A stretch of DNA of 64,000 bases from Cyanodermella asteris (Eukaryota > Ascomycota > Lecanoromycetes > Ostropales > Stictidaceae), in assembly GCA_900618795.1 (NCBI GenBank), contig UYJD01000020.1, forward strand, positions 308,178 to 372,177. The letters run 5' to 3'. Position numbers and translations under genes: made by a program. Of this stretch, positions 22,164 to 32,332 are shown piece after piece (position 1 is the first letter of the stretch; each line of letters opens with the position of its first letter). The notes beneath the pieces were generated by a model. The model did not search any database. It was not told where the DNA came from and worked only from the letters and a program-made list of their open reading frames with translations.

Positions 22164-22692
22164 GTTGAAGACTATGGATCGGTGCAGCACTCCACGGCGT
22201 CGTTGGGCAGACTCGTGCAAGGCCAGACGTCGTCGAAAGGTGAAACAGGAGCCGAAGAGTGCTTGTCGGGGCAGTGAGCTAAAGGATGCGGCAGCTGCTA
22301 GGATTCATAAGGTTCACTACACAGCCACTGAGGAATCAGACCAGCACTCTATCTGTCAGCAGCCATGGCAAAGCAAGGGAAAGGCACAAGAAGGAATAGT
22401 AGTAGGCAGAGCCTTACGGGCGGACGAGGCGGGCGACAAGCCAAATGTGGCTTGGCACTGCGACTTTCGACCCCAAGTCATCCAACGTGGGCTGGCATGC
22501 TGCAAGCTTGGGCAACGAGGCTCATGCCTCGCACGACGCCGCCCATGACTCTGCTGTAGCTATACTTCCTCTATCCCCTTCATCCCCACGCTCCTTGTAG
22601 ATAGCCCTCCACCCTGAGCCTCTGAGCTAGAAGCACCAGCCCAGCATCATCGTCAGTGCCCCACTCTGACTTGCCTCAAGCCGTGCCGCGAT
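22164..22692. other. Divergent promoter region between ChaC and penta-EF-hand genes
   Basis: 529 bp shared upstream region. A pyrimidine-rich stretch (tatacttcctctatccccttcatcccc) at about 22561-22590 suits a plus-strand core promoter. Otherwise no sites that I can name. Confidence 0.5.
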
Positions 22693-23769
22693 ATGGCGTA
22701 CGCTTCGAACTTCAATCCAGACGCACTCCCTCCGTAAGCCTTTTCGCAGAGCTCGAACACGGTTTCAGCTGACTGACAACTTTAGACATGCTGAGCCAGA
22801 AGAGGTACGCGCTCCATGTTCCAGTCGATCGAGAAGAGGTGGCTAATACTGAGACTATGTGCAGGCGGCCCAGATTCTGTCACGGAGAAATGATGACAGC
22901 AATTCGAGCACACCAGCGAATACTGTGCCCACCGCAGCACCTCCAAAACCGACCTCACCCACGCCTTCGCAACGTTCCGACTACAGCAGTAAACCTCAAC
23001 CACCTCTGCCCCTCCAGACCAATCGCCCAAGCGGGCCCGGATATCATAGGAACACACTCACCGGAGGAGGAAGGTCGCCAATGTATTCACCGTACTCGCC
23101 AGGGGCGAACAACCGACCGGGTCCTCCAGCGTGTTTACAAGCCGGTGGACAGCAAGTAGGCCCAAATATACGACGTACGTCAACGCCGACACAACCACCA
23201 CCTGGCGGGGACGGAGCTCTCTGGCCGCTCTTCCAAGCAGTCGATCAGCGGCAGACTGGACAACTTTCTGAAGCCGAGTTGAGTCAAGCCCTAAAGAATG
23301 GAGATTACTCTTCGTTCGATCCAGCGACCGTGCGAATGATGATACGAATGCATGACCATGACCAGAGTGGGACAATCGGTTTCACGGAATTCTGGTAGGA
23401 GGCGTACAGTCCCGCAGAAGTCGGAAAGAGGTGCTGACCAAATCTCGCAGCGCCCTGTGGAACTTTCTTGGCTCTTGGAGGACACTTTTCGACCGGTTCG
23501 ACGAAGACAAATCTGGATACATCTCTTTCGACGAGTACTCGAATGCACTGGTGCAGTTCGGGTACAATCTCACACAACCGTTCGTGACCATGTTGTACCG
23601 GATGTACGACAAGCGCGGCAATCAGATGTTGAGCTTCGACTTGTTTGTGCAGAGCTGCCTCACCCTGAAACGATTGACAGATGTTTTCAAGCGGTACGAT
23701 ACCGATCGAGACGGGTACATCACTTTGGGCTTCGAAGCATTCTTGACGGAGGTTCTGCAATCACGATAG
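22693..23769 (+). CDS. Penta-EF-hand calcium-binding protein (ALG-2/peflin/Pef1 type)
   Basis: Four exons, join(22693..22733,22786..22804,22865..23394,23451..23769); introns of 52, 60 and 56 nt; 302 residues. Residues 1-130 are a Pro/Ser/Gly/Gln-rich tail starting MAYASNFNPDALPP, as in peflin and yeast Pef1. From about residue 135 there are five EF-hand units: DQRQTGQLSEAEL, DHDQSGTIGFTEF, DEDKSGYISFDEY, a degenerate DKRGNQMLSFDLF and DTDRDGYITLGFEAF. Units 2, 3 and 5 have full acidic loops, so calcium binding by these is expected; unit 4 lacks the normal acidic spacing and unit 5 is usually the dimer-forming hand. The final intron falls inside FTEFCALW, the segment linking hands 2 and 3. Members act as calcium-dependent adaptors in membrane trafficking, membrane repair or cation response. 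The tiny second exon (19 nt) encodes HAEPEE. Confidence 0.93.
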
Positions 23770-25129
23770 AGGTGAGCGATCATGCATATATTGGATTTAC
23801 GACGATATGCGATCTGCAATGCGGGCATGAGCCCAGTTTGCGCATACCATGGCGATGAGAAATGAAATGTGCTTGCCCGAAAGAAACAATATATGGCATG
23901 CACTGTTAACCTTGTTGTATAATTTTACATGCACCTTGTACTTTTCGAGCAAAGCTTTGAGCCTGAAATGGAACATACTTTACATTTCCTTCGCCTCGGC
24001 AGTGATGATCGCTCTGCACTTCGGGATAATGGTTCGAGGTTGACGGAGCGGACATCGGTGCGGCTGTCCAGCACGCCTACCACATGTGCGTCGAGGCATC
24101 CAACTAGGTCGCTCCAATTCAAAGCTCCAGCCGCCAGCGGCTGATCACGGACCAATCCATCCATTCTTCCTTGCCATCAGACGACGCAAGATGCGCATCA
24201 TTTCACTGACATCATTTGATATTCAACCAGTACTACTCGCAATGCCTCCCAACCATGTATCTCTGGTATGACTTGGGGATGCGAGGAATATGTTGCCTAC
24301 AGTACTAGTACTTAGTTTGGAATGTCAAGGGTCCCGCTTAATTTAGTACATACTGGTCGCGAAACGGTCCAGCCTCGCAGCACTGGCCCTGCGATCAGCA
24401 CCGGAAGGGCATCATCCCTCCCAGATCCGTCTAGAGTTATCAGCACTCCGCAAGGACCTTATTTGAGATCCGCAGCTCAAAGTAAGTGGCTGTGGTCAGT
24501 ATGTGGGACAATGGCGTCCACCGACCTGCTGGCAGGCATGGGCGTGCAACGATCGAAAAAGGCGCTTGCACACCATTTTCCGGATGCCACGAGCCTCACT
24601 CTGCGCGACAGAGTACAAACTTGAACACATGGTGTCGACCAGAGGTCACTGTGCTACCCCATCTCGCAGCTGACGATGCATGTACAAAGACTCGACCGGT
24701 TGATGCTCACTGCGGCGGTCCCTCGACCGATTGTCCCTGATTTGGCAGCCTGTCATGTACTCGCTCAAGATGTTTCTCTCCGGTGGTGGCGATGCTATCT
24801 TTGCCTTCCGACCCAGATTCTCTCTTTTTGCCTCTTGAACTCCAAATTCAGATAGTTGTATTGCGCCCGCCGGGCCTCGCTTGACTGGCGCACTCTCTTG
24901 TTGCGTCCAACCCACCGCGGGCGTGGGTTTTCTCTGTAAAAGAGATACATATATGCTCGCTCCTTCTCGCAGATTTGATAGAGCGATCATAACAGCTCAT
25001 TTTCTGTATTCATTCCCTCTCTTGCCCTTCAAGCATCATCATTCCATAATACTTTGGCCTCTCAACGGGCCGTGTACACACTCCTTGAAAAGGTATCATT
25101 TCTTCCGCATCGTGCATAACTGTACACTT
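23770..25129. other. Intergenic, 1.36 kb upstream of the GH16 pseudogene
   Basis: 3' flank of the penta-EF-hand gene followed by sequence with only short chance frames (up to 114 codons). I looked for a signal-peptide exon for the GH16 relic at 24950-25130 and found no ATG in a hydrophobic frame. Nothing else identified. Confidence 0.5.
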
Positions 25130-26159
25130 TCTCGCAGCGGCATTCGCCACGTTCGGCAGCTTCAAGCTTTCCAACGCCTACACGCTCGAGGAAGACTTCT
25201 TCGACGAGGGTCCCTGAGGCTTCTTCGATCACTTTGATTTCTTCACCGGCGCCGACCCGACTCAAGGACTGGTCAACTATGTTGACCACGACACTGCTTT
25301 TCATAACAAGCTCATCAGGCAGTCCGACCGAAGGGGGCGTGTGGATGGGCGTCGATCACTGGACCACCCTGAGTAGGAACCAGGGCCGCGATAGCGTCCG
25401 CATCAGCAGCAAGAACACGTGTACACACATGCTGGTTGTCGTCAACGTCACTCGGATGCCAGTCGCTTGCGGCGGATGGCCAGCGTTCTGGACTCTGGGC
25501 TCGGACTGGCCCTCGCACGGGGAGATCGATATCATCGGTACGTAATTTTTTCTTGGTTATTTGCGATTCACTTTCCATTGACTCATCTTGATGTTGTTCT
25601 CGGAAATCGAAGGCTAACATCATTATAGAGGGAGCCCACCAAATGACCAGCAATCAAATAACCCTCCACACCTCCGCCGGTTGCTCCGCCTCAGGCTCCG
25701 CCGGAGGCCTTACCTCCCCTGAACTCCGACTGCCTCGGCAACGAAGGCTGCGGCTTCGCCTCTCCCTCCTCGGACACGTACAGCACCGCTAACTCGATCG
25801 GCGGCGGCGTCTGGGCCATGGAATGGACCAGCAGCGGCATCAGCGTCTGGCGGTGGGACCCGGAGAACCTCGGCTCCAGCAACGTCCTCCGCGACGACCC
25901 CGACCCGAGCACCTTCTCGACGCCGCAGATAAATGTGCCCAACGGTGACAATTGCGATATCGATCAGCATTCCAGCGGGCATAGCTTGATCTTCGATTGG
26001 ACTTTTTGCGGGGATTGGGCGGGGAACCAGGATGTTTGGGAGAGGAGCTGGTGTAAGAGTGAGAGGTTTTCGACTTGTAAGAGTTTTGTGCAGGGAAATC
26101 CGGGGGCGTATAGTGTGTTGGGATGGTATGTCAGACATTTGAAGGTGTTTCGGCAGTAA
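25130..26159 (+). pseudogene. Glycoside hydrolase family 16 (endo-1,3(4)-beta-glucanase-like) pseudogene
   Basis: Three adjacent frames carry pieces of one GH16 protein. Piece 1 (about 25139-25320) gives AFATFGSFKLSNAYTLEEDF, GFFDHFDFFTGADPTQGLVN and YVDHDTAFHNK, but has an in-frame TGA at 25215-25217. Piece 2, one base out of frame (about 25316-25537), gives VWMGVDHWTT, SVRISSKNT, WPAFWTLGSDWPSHGEIDII, with the catalytic E-x-D-x-x-E motif completed across a 91-nt intron (25538-25628). Piece 3, shifted again near 25700, gives NSDCLGNEGCGF, GGGVWAMEWTSSGI, FDWTFCGDWAGN and ends at the natural stop 26157-26159. So the fold is represented from start to finish but broken by one nonsense codon and two frameshifts, and no signal-peptide exon was found. 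Active homologues are secreted and cut mixed-linkage glucan or laminarin. The catalytic residues survive, implying recent decay or sequence errors. Confidence 0.82.
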
Positions 26160-26664
26160 AGTTGGGATGCGTGATGGGAGGCCGGCTGGAGCAAGAATAG
26201 GACGCTCGCTTTACATTCGGGTTTTGTGTCATTATTCGCGCATTCTGCATAGAGTACATTGAGCGTTTCATACTCCATATAGCACAAACGGGGAATCTTG
26301 CCAGTCTGAAAAAATGATGTATTATAAAGGTTCTTGGTTGGTACATGTAATGGCTGCGAGAACGCCTGCTTGGAGCGCGGAGAGCATTTTCGTAGCTGGC
26401 GCGGCGACTCGAAACGTAGTCAGCCTAATCGCTTTTGATGGAAACTGGTCAATGATCGATTTCTGTGCTTGATCGTTTTCGTTACCTGCATGTTGGACAA
26501 TGTGTGATGGCGTGTCAAGACGTCGCGTCCAAGAGCTTGATTGAAGATCGACGAGAAGCTTGGACCTCCGCAGTGCGGCTCAAAGTCCGGCAAAGATTCT
26601 CAAGAGAGCATTTGGTGCATTCCCTCCCACGCGCGCAGTGGTCAGCGTCAGAGGTTACGACAAG
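26160..26664. other. Intergenic upstream of Snu114
   Basis: 505 bp. It holds the 3' flank of the GH16 relic and the Snu114 5' flank. The Snu114 frame is open 35 codons upstream of the chosen ATG (from 26560) but that extension is not conserved in character. No other features. Confidence 0.5.
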
Positions 26665-29619
26665 ATGGCTGACGACCTGTACGATGAGTTCGGCAACTAT
26701 ATCGGGGAGGATGTGGAGGACGACGACGACGACATCGGCGTGGCCGCGCCCGCAGTAGACTACCTGCGCGACGAAGACGAAGACGATGCCGAAGTCAACG
26801 ATCAACAGCTCATGCAAGTCGACGAGGGCGCGTCCAATGCCGTGGTCCTACACGAAGACAAACAGTACTATCCATCCGCCGAGCAGGTCTACGGGCGCGA
26901 TGTCGAGACCATAGTGCAGGAGGAGGATACTCAGCCGCTGAGCCAACCCATCATCGAGCCGGTCAGGCAGAAGAAATTCGTGGTCCAGGAGGCGGATTTG
27001 CCGGGCGTTTTTTACTCGCGCGACTTCATGACGGATCTCATGAACTTTCCGGATCAAATACGGAACATTGCGTTGGTGGGACACTTGCACCATGGAAAGA
27101 CGGCATTGATGGACACGTTGGTGATGCAGACGCATGATCTGGGGGAGAGACTGGAGAAGCGGCAGGGGCGCAAGAGGGACGAGCAGTTGAGGTACACAGA
27201 TACACATGTGCTCGAGCGGGAACGAGGGGTATCGATCAAGTCGGCGCCCATGAGTCTGGTGTTGCAGGGATCAAGGGGCAAGTCGCATCTTTTCAACATT
27301 ATGGACACGCCTGGGCACGTCAACTTTGTCGACGAGGTGGCTGCAGCGGTGCGATTAGTGGACGGTGTGGTTCTTGTTGTCGACGTCGTGGAAGGCGTCC
27401 AGGTCAATACGGAGCAGATCATTCGACACGCCGTGTTAGAGGGATTGCCTCTTACTTTGGTCATCAACAAGATGGACAGATTAATTCTCGAGCTTAAACT
27501 GCCACCGAACGACGCCTACTTCAAGCTCAAGCACGTTGTGGAAGAAGTCAACACAGTCATCGAGAACACAGTACCGGGGCGGGGTGAGAAATTACGACTT
27601 AGCCCGGAGAAAGGCAATGTCGCATTTGCCTGCAGCAGCATGGATTGGATTTTTACCCTCCCCTCGTTCGCCAAGATGTATGCGGACAACTTTGGCGACC
27701 TGAATGCTAAGGACTTCAGCGCTCGCTTGTGGGGCGACATCTTCTATAACCCGACCAGGAGGTCGTTCACACGAAAGGGCGTCGAGGAGCGATCACGACG
27801 CTCGTTCGTACATTTTGTCCTCGAACCTATCTACAAGCTATATTCACACACAATATCGGAAAGCCCGGGCGACCTCAAGAACACCCTCAAACCTCTTGGA
27901 ATTTTCCTCAAACCCTCACAGCTCAAATCGGATGCGAAGGTCTTGCTCAAGCTCGTCTGCTCTCAGTTCTTCGGTGGCGCACAGGCGTTCACGGACATGA
28001 TTGTGGACCATGTCCCTTCGCCACAAGAAGGCGCCAAGCTGAAGCTGGAGAGATACTACACAGGTCCCATGGATTCACAGACGGTGGCGGCTATGGAGAA
28101 ATGCGACCAGGACGGGCCCGTTGTTGTTCATGTTACGAAGCTTTTCAATACCCCCGACGCAATGTCTTTCTATTCTTTGGGACGAGTCATGAGTGGAACG
28201 GTCAAGCCAGCGCAGCAAGTCAGAGTGCTTGGAGAGAACTACACAATCGACGACGATGAAGACATGGTTCTTAGCACCGTCCTCGAGACTTGGCTGGCAA
28301 ACTCGAGATATAACGTGCCGGTAAGCGGCGTGCCAGCTGGAAATTGGGTCCTGATGGGCGGAGTCGATAATTCGATCATCAAGAGTGCAACGCTTGTCGC
28401 GCCCAAGCTTCCTGGCGATGAAGATGCCTATATATTCAGGCCCGTAAAGCACTTTACAGAGTCTGTGTTCAAGGTGGCTGTCGAGCCCATCAATCCCTCG
28501 GAGCTGCCCAAGATGCTGGACGGCTTACGGAAGATCAACAAGAGCTATCCCCTGATATCAACAAAAGTGGAGGAATCCGGCGAGCACGTTGTCCTAGGTA
28601 CGGGCGAGTTGTACATGGACTGCGTTATGCATGACCTTCGACGGCTATATGCAGAGATGGAGATCAAGGTCTCAGATCCAGTGACGAGGTTTTGCGAGAC
28701 GGTCGTGGAAACATCCGCCATCATGTGCTATGCCCTGACACCCAACAAGAAGAACAAGATCTCGATGATTGCAGAGCCACTAGACGATGGTATTTCAGAA
28801 GACATCGAGTCCGGCAAAGTCAACATCAAAGATCCCATCCGGAAAGTGGCCAAGTTCTTCCAAGACAACTACGAATGGGACGCCCTTGCAGCTCGAAGCA
28901 TCTGGGCGTTTGGGCCCGAAGAGATGGGACCAAATATCCTTCAAGACGACACTCTGCCGAGTCAAGTTGACAAGAAGCTGCTCACCAGTGTGCGAGACTA
29001 CATGCGTCAAGGCTTCAGCTGGGGCACGCGCGAAGGCCCGCTTTGCGAAGAGCCCATCCGCAACACCAAGTTCAAGATCACAGATGTCTCGCTTGCCGAG
29101 CAGGCCATCATGCGTGGTTCTGGCCAAATCATCCCAACGACCCGTCGCGCTGTTTACTCTTCTTTCCTTACCGCCTCGCCCCGCCTCCTCGAGCCTCTGT
29201 ATAGCATCTCCATGACTGGTCCTGCAGATAGCGTGGCAAGCATCTACCAGGTCCTGACCCGCCGTCGAGGGCACGTCTTGTCTGACGGTCCAATTGCCGG
29301 AACACCGTTGTACTCGGTCAAAGGCTTGATCCCCGTCATTGACAGCTTTGGGTTCGAAACCGATGTGCGGATGCACACCCAGGGTCATGCGATGGTCAGC
29401 TTGGTATTCGATCGCTGGGAAGTCGTACCTGGTGATCCTCTGGACAAGGGCATCAAGTTGAGGCCGTTGGAGATGGCGCCTCCGGGCGCTACGGCGAGGG
29501 ATTTTGTGTTGAAAACGAGGAGGAGAAAAGGCCTGGCGGAGGATGTTGGCGTTTCGAAATTCCTGGAGCCGGAATTGTGGCGGACGTTGAAAGATGGTGG
29601 AGTTTTGGACGGAGTTTGA
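26665..29619 (+). CDS. snu114: U5 snRNP GTPase Snu114 (EFTUD2/Cwf10)
   Basis: A single 984-codon exon. Snu114 is the EF-2-like GTPase of the U5 snRNP that helps control Brr2 during spliceosome activation and disassembly. I start at MADDLYDEFGNYIG (26665), which is the conserved beginning of Snu114 proteins, rather than at the in-frame ATG 26560. An acidic N-terminal region (residues 10-60) is typical. The GTPase motifs are GHLHHGKT (about 139-146; note the family's divergent P-loop), DTPGH (about 214) and NKMD (about 268). Further EF-2-like domains II-V follow, with the C-terminal RRRGHVLSDGPIAGTPLYSV and GFETDVRMHTQGHAMVSLVF signatures. Length (about 985) agrees with fungal orthologues. The lack of introns contrasts with its intron-rich neighbours. 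Confidence 0.97.
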   Translation: MADDLYDEFGNYIGEDVEDDDDDIGVAAPAVDYLRDEDEDDAEVNDQQLMQVDEGASNAVVLHEDKQYYPSAEQVYGRDVETIVQEEDTQPLSQPIIEPVRQKKFVVQEADLPGVFYSRDFMTDLMNFPDQIRNIALVGHLHHGKTALMDTLVMQTHDLGERLEKRQGRKRDEQLRYTDTHVLERERGVSIKSAPMSLVLQGSRGKSHLFNIMDTPGHVNFVDEVAAAVRLVDGVVLVVDVVEGVQVNTEQIIRHAVLEGLPLTLVINKMDRLILELKLPPNDAYFKLKHVVEEVNTVIENTVPGRGEKLRLSPEKGNVAFACSSMDWIFTLPSFAKMYADNFGDLNAKDFSARLWGDIFYNPTRRSFTRKGVEERSRRSFVHFVLEPIYKLYSHTISESPGDLKNTLKPLGIFLKPSQLKSDAKVLLKLVCSQFFGGAQAFTDMIVDHVPSPQEGAKLKLERYYTGPMDSQTVAAMEKCDQDGPVVVHVTKLFNTPDAMSFYSLGRVMSGTVKPAQQVRVLGENYTIDDDEDMVLSTVLETWLANSRYNVPVSGVPAGNWVLMGGVDNSIIKSATLVAPKLPGDEDAYIFRPVKHFTESVFKVAVEPINPSELPKMLDGLRKINKSYPLISTKVEESGEHVVLGTGELYMDCVMHDLRRLYAEMEIKVSDPVTRFCETVVETSAIMCYALTPNKKNKISMIAEPLDDGISEDIESGKVNIKDPIRKVAKFFQDNYEWDALAARSIWAFGPEEMGPNILQDDTLPSQVDKKLLTSVRDYMRQGFSWGTREGPLCEEPIRNTKFKITDVSLAEQAIMRGSGQIIPTTRRAVYSSFLTASPRLLEPLYSISMTGPADSVASIYQVLTRRRGHVLSDGPIAGTPLYSVKGLIPVIDSFGFETDVRMHTQGHAMVSLVFDRWEVVPGDPLDKGIKLRPLEMAPPGATARDFVLKTRRRKGLAEDVGVSKFLEPELWRTLKDGGVLDGV

Positions 29620-29902
29620 GCGCTGAAAGTCCGGCGATAGATTTGATATGAATTGAATATGATACCCAAGAGAGTTTTCATGTCACAACCTTTGCTAGAA
29701 TGATTTTATGCGACGTATGTGTACTTCACACTGTATGTAAATCCACTATTTTCCAAACTTATTGTTGTGTATCTATCGCTAATCTATGTCAAACGCTAAT
29801 TGAAACAGGCTCTCCGAAATGGGATCAACCCCTACTCACACCAGTCTGCTGACCAGACTCCGCCGGCCTCGTCTGAAATTCCTGGCTCGGCCCCTCCCGA
29901 CC

Positions 29903-30688
29903 TTACGCGTTCTCGTAATTGTACTCGCCCACCCTGGCCTTCGGCTGCGGCGCCGCAAGCACACCCGCCGCAAGCCAAACAATGACAACCACAAACTCCG
30001 TCAGACTGCCCATCAAGCCCCTCATCAGCACATTGCTCGAGTTCGCGAGCTGATCCTGCACGCTCCCAAACGTCGTCAACCCAGAGTAGATCGTCCGCAC
30101 AAGCAAGAACGGCAAGCTGACCACCGCAGCGCTCAAGAAGACATGCGCCCTGCGCTCCTTGAGCAGGTGTCCAGCGCGGTAGATCCACCAGGCACAGAGG
30201 ATCAGCAGGGCCAGGTACACGAAGTACAGCGCGATCCCGGCCACCCTCAAGTTCTGGCCCGTGGACCTCGTCCCGGCGTCTTCGGAGATTGCGTCCGAAC
30301 CCCCGATCGAAGTCACGATCACGGCCACTAGGGGAATGATCACCATGTACCTCACCACGTTTTTCGGAATCCGGCTGTCCTCTTGCCCGAATGTGCTGTT
30401 GACTTCCTGGATAAGGCCGCCCGCTGCGAGGAGGAGGGGCGAGAGCCCGACGGCGGCGAGGATTTGGCCGGCGATGTAGACGCCGTTGGTGGGGGGTAGG
30501 TTTTGGACGGAGGCGGCGAGGACCATGGGCTCGCCGATCAGGCGGATCAGACTGAGGATCAGGAGGAAGTACCAGGGGCCGAGTCTGCGGACGCCGTGGC
30601 GGATGCCGACGTAGACGGCGACGGGGGAGGTGAGGGCGTAGAAGACTAGGGTTGCGATTGCGAGGCCGGATTGTGAGGAGACTGCCAT
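29903..30688 (-). CDS. Seven-helix membrane protein of the fungal DUF7702 type
   Basis: A single exon of 261 codons from an ATG at 30688. It consists almost entirely of hydrophobic segments: about seven transmembrane helices starting at residues 8-26 (LAIATLVFYALTSPVAVYVG), with charged residues confined to short loops such as RHGVRRLG and LLKERRAHV. The R-L-I-G-E motif in helix 2 and the NSTFGQ loop are features I associate with the fungal DUF7702 family, which has no assigned function; members are frequent near secondary-metabolism and accessory genes but also stand alone, as here. The C-terminus ends with a short polar tail after VVVIVWLAAGVLAAPQPKA. The gene is convergent with Snu114, 283 bp away. 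No signal peptide is needed because helix 1 serves as the anchor. Confidence 0.82.
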   Translation of the reverse strand: MAVSSQSGLAIATLVFYALTSPVAVYVGIRHGVRRLGPWYFLLILSLIRLIGEPMVLAASVQNLPPTNGVYIAGQILAAVGLSPLLLAAGGLIQEVNSTFGQEDSRIPKNVVRYMVIIPLVAVIVTSIGGSDAISEDAGTRSTGQNLRVAGIALYFVYLALLILCAWWIYRAGHLLKERRAHVFLSAAVVSLPFLLVRTIYSGLTTFGSVQDQLANSSNVLMRGLMGSLTEFVVVIVWLAAGVLAAPQPKARVGEYNYENA

Positions 30689-32332
30689 TTCGGGCTTGAG
30701 AATCTAGCTTTCTTCTGTCTGATAGGAGGTGTTTGTCGGACCAGAAGGGTGTTGTGTGAGATGGACGAGAGTGATGTGTGCTGGCGAGGAGGGAGGTTAC
30801 TGGTGAGGCACTATGCTCGTACGTCGTAGAACAGATCGGCCTTTGTTCAAGCGGGTGCAGATAGGGTACAGACTCAGAGTTGAAAGACTCCCAACCGTAA
30901 AGGAAGAGTAAGAAGTAGCCGGTGATGAAGAGAAACCAAACAAAGGAGAAGCAGCATCAGCCCGGGTATCTATACTCGTCCCTCACTCCAGGCTCATCAT
31001 CTCGATCAGCCTTACCGGTGACCTCCCAGCATGAACTCCACGCCCACCGTTCAAGCCATCAGCATCATCCTCGTCAAAAACCCGCAGAACAATCTCAACT
31101 AGCACAGCCATGAGATCCCACAAGCGCTTCACGATCGTCAGCACAACAAACGAATCAAAAACGCAGTCCGGAAGCACCTTTCCCCATTCAGCAGCCGAAC
31201 CACCCGGTTTTGTCTCACGCTTCTCACTCTGGCGAGTCATCAGAGTTTAGCATTGGCTGAAGATCGCCCTAGTACCAAAGATCCCGGGCAGGCAACCTCG
31301 CGAGCAATGTAATCGACATTCAAACTCAATTCCGCGTGGGAAGGACGAAACGGCACCAGCTAAGGGTCGGAGTCGAATCCTCGCCAAGCCACAAACCCCA
31401 AAAAGGGACAATCTTGCGAAGCGTGCCACAGAATAAGCACTCTTTATATGAGCGATCTTGCGGTGTTGACACGGAATAGTGGTCAGGACTCGTGGCGCAG
31501 TTCCGACGTTGCAAGGCCCATCCTCTCTGCAGACTTGGACCGTGCTGACGCCCTGACGGGGAAAATGAGCAAAGATGAGCCGCTGTCACGACAGGCATTC
31601 GGCTGCCTCTGACCACTTGGCGGCTGGTATCGCCTGTTTGGGTAAAGCTTGGGAGACTAATGGGTTGTGGGCTGAGCAATGCTCGTCTCCCGTCGGTAGT
31701 AAACGATGGTGCAGGCATCAACGTTCTGGCATTGTTCGATGGGTGGAGCGGTCAATGAGGTATTTTCCCGGCCGTGCAGGCGCTCTTCGAACCTTGGTTG
31801 CAGATTTGGCTCTGTGGCTTCATCTTGGGTCCGATCTGCTGGCTGCTAAGGACACTGCAAAATTTGTTCGGCGGCTTGCGTGGTCGTACAGCGTTTCTTG
31901 GTGGTGGTTGTCGATCCGGCACGAATATGCGAACTATACTAACTCACAGATACTTGGCGGTCTGCGGAGGTAGTGAGTTGCTAATATATAAGCTGTGACC
32001 AGAAGCTGTCTCGAAACACACTCTACGGCAGTATTAGATTGGTTGGTTGAAGAGTGCCACGAAAGGCGAAGAATGGTCACTTTTCTGGGCGCTACATTAA
32101 CAAGAGAAGACTGTCTACCGAAGTACCAACCAGACACTGTTTGCACAGCCTCCTTTCTACCTCCCTTTGTCCTCTTTGGACCAGGCAGTCGAGATGATAG
32201 TAGTGACAGGTTGAGCACAGACTACGATGCATCCTGTGAGTCAGCCTTCGGGTGTATTGCTACAGATCGGTAAGGACATTATTTCTGTGCTTGGAAGCAA
32301 TCAGACATGTTCTCAATTCCAGGAACGATAGA
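30689..32332. other. Intergenic, 1.64 kb between DUF7702 and OPT genes
   Basis: No convincing gene. An 85-codon ATG frame on the minus strand (30983-31240) has one hydrophobic stretch (VLTIVKRLWDLMAVLVEIVL) and could be a small peptide or part of an unlinked exon, but nothing supports it further. The remaining frames are chance overlaps. The right end should be the OPT gene's 3' UTR. Confidence 0.45.

Noticed and set aside
26560-26664. 35-codon N-terminal extension of Snu114
   Set aside because: Snu114 proteins begin with the MADDLYDEFGN-type sequence found at 26665; the extension has no conserved character.
31362-31395. Possible tRNA T-arm (gattcgactcc on the minus strand)
   Set aside because: Position 53/61 pairing fails and no A box or cloverleaf could be drawn.
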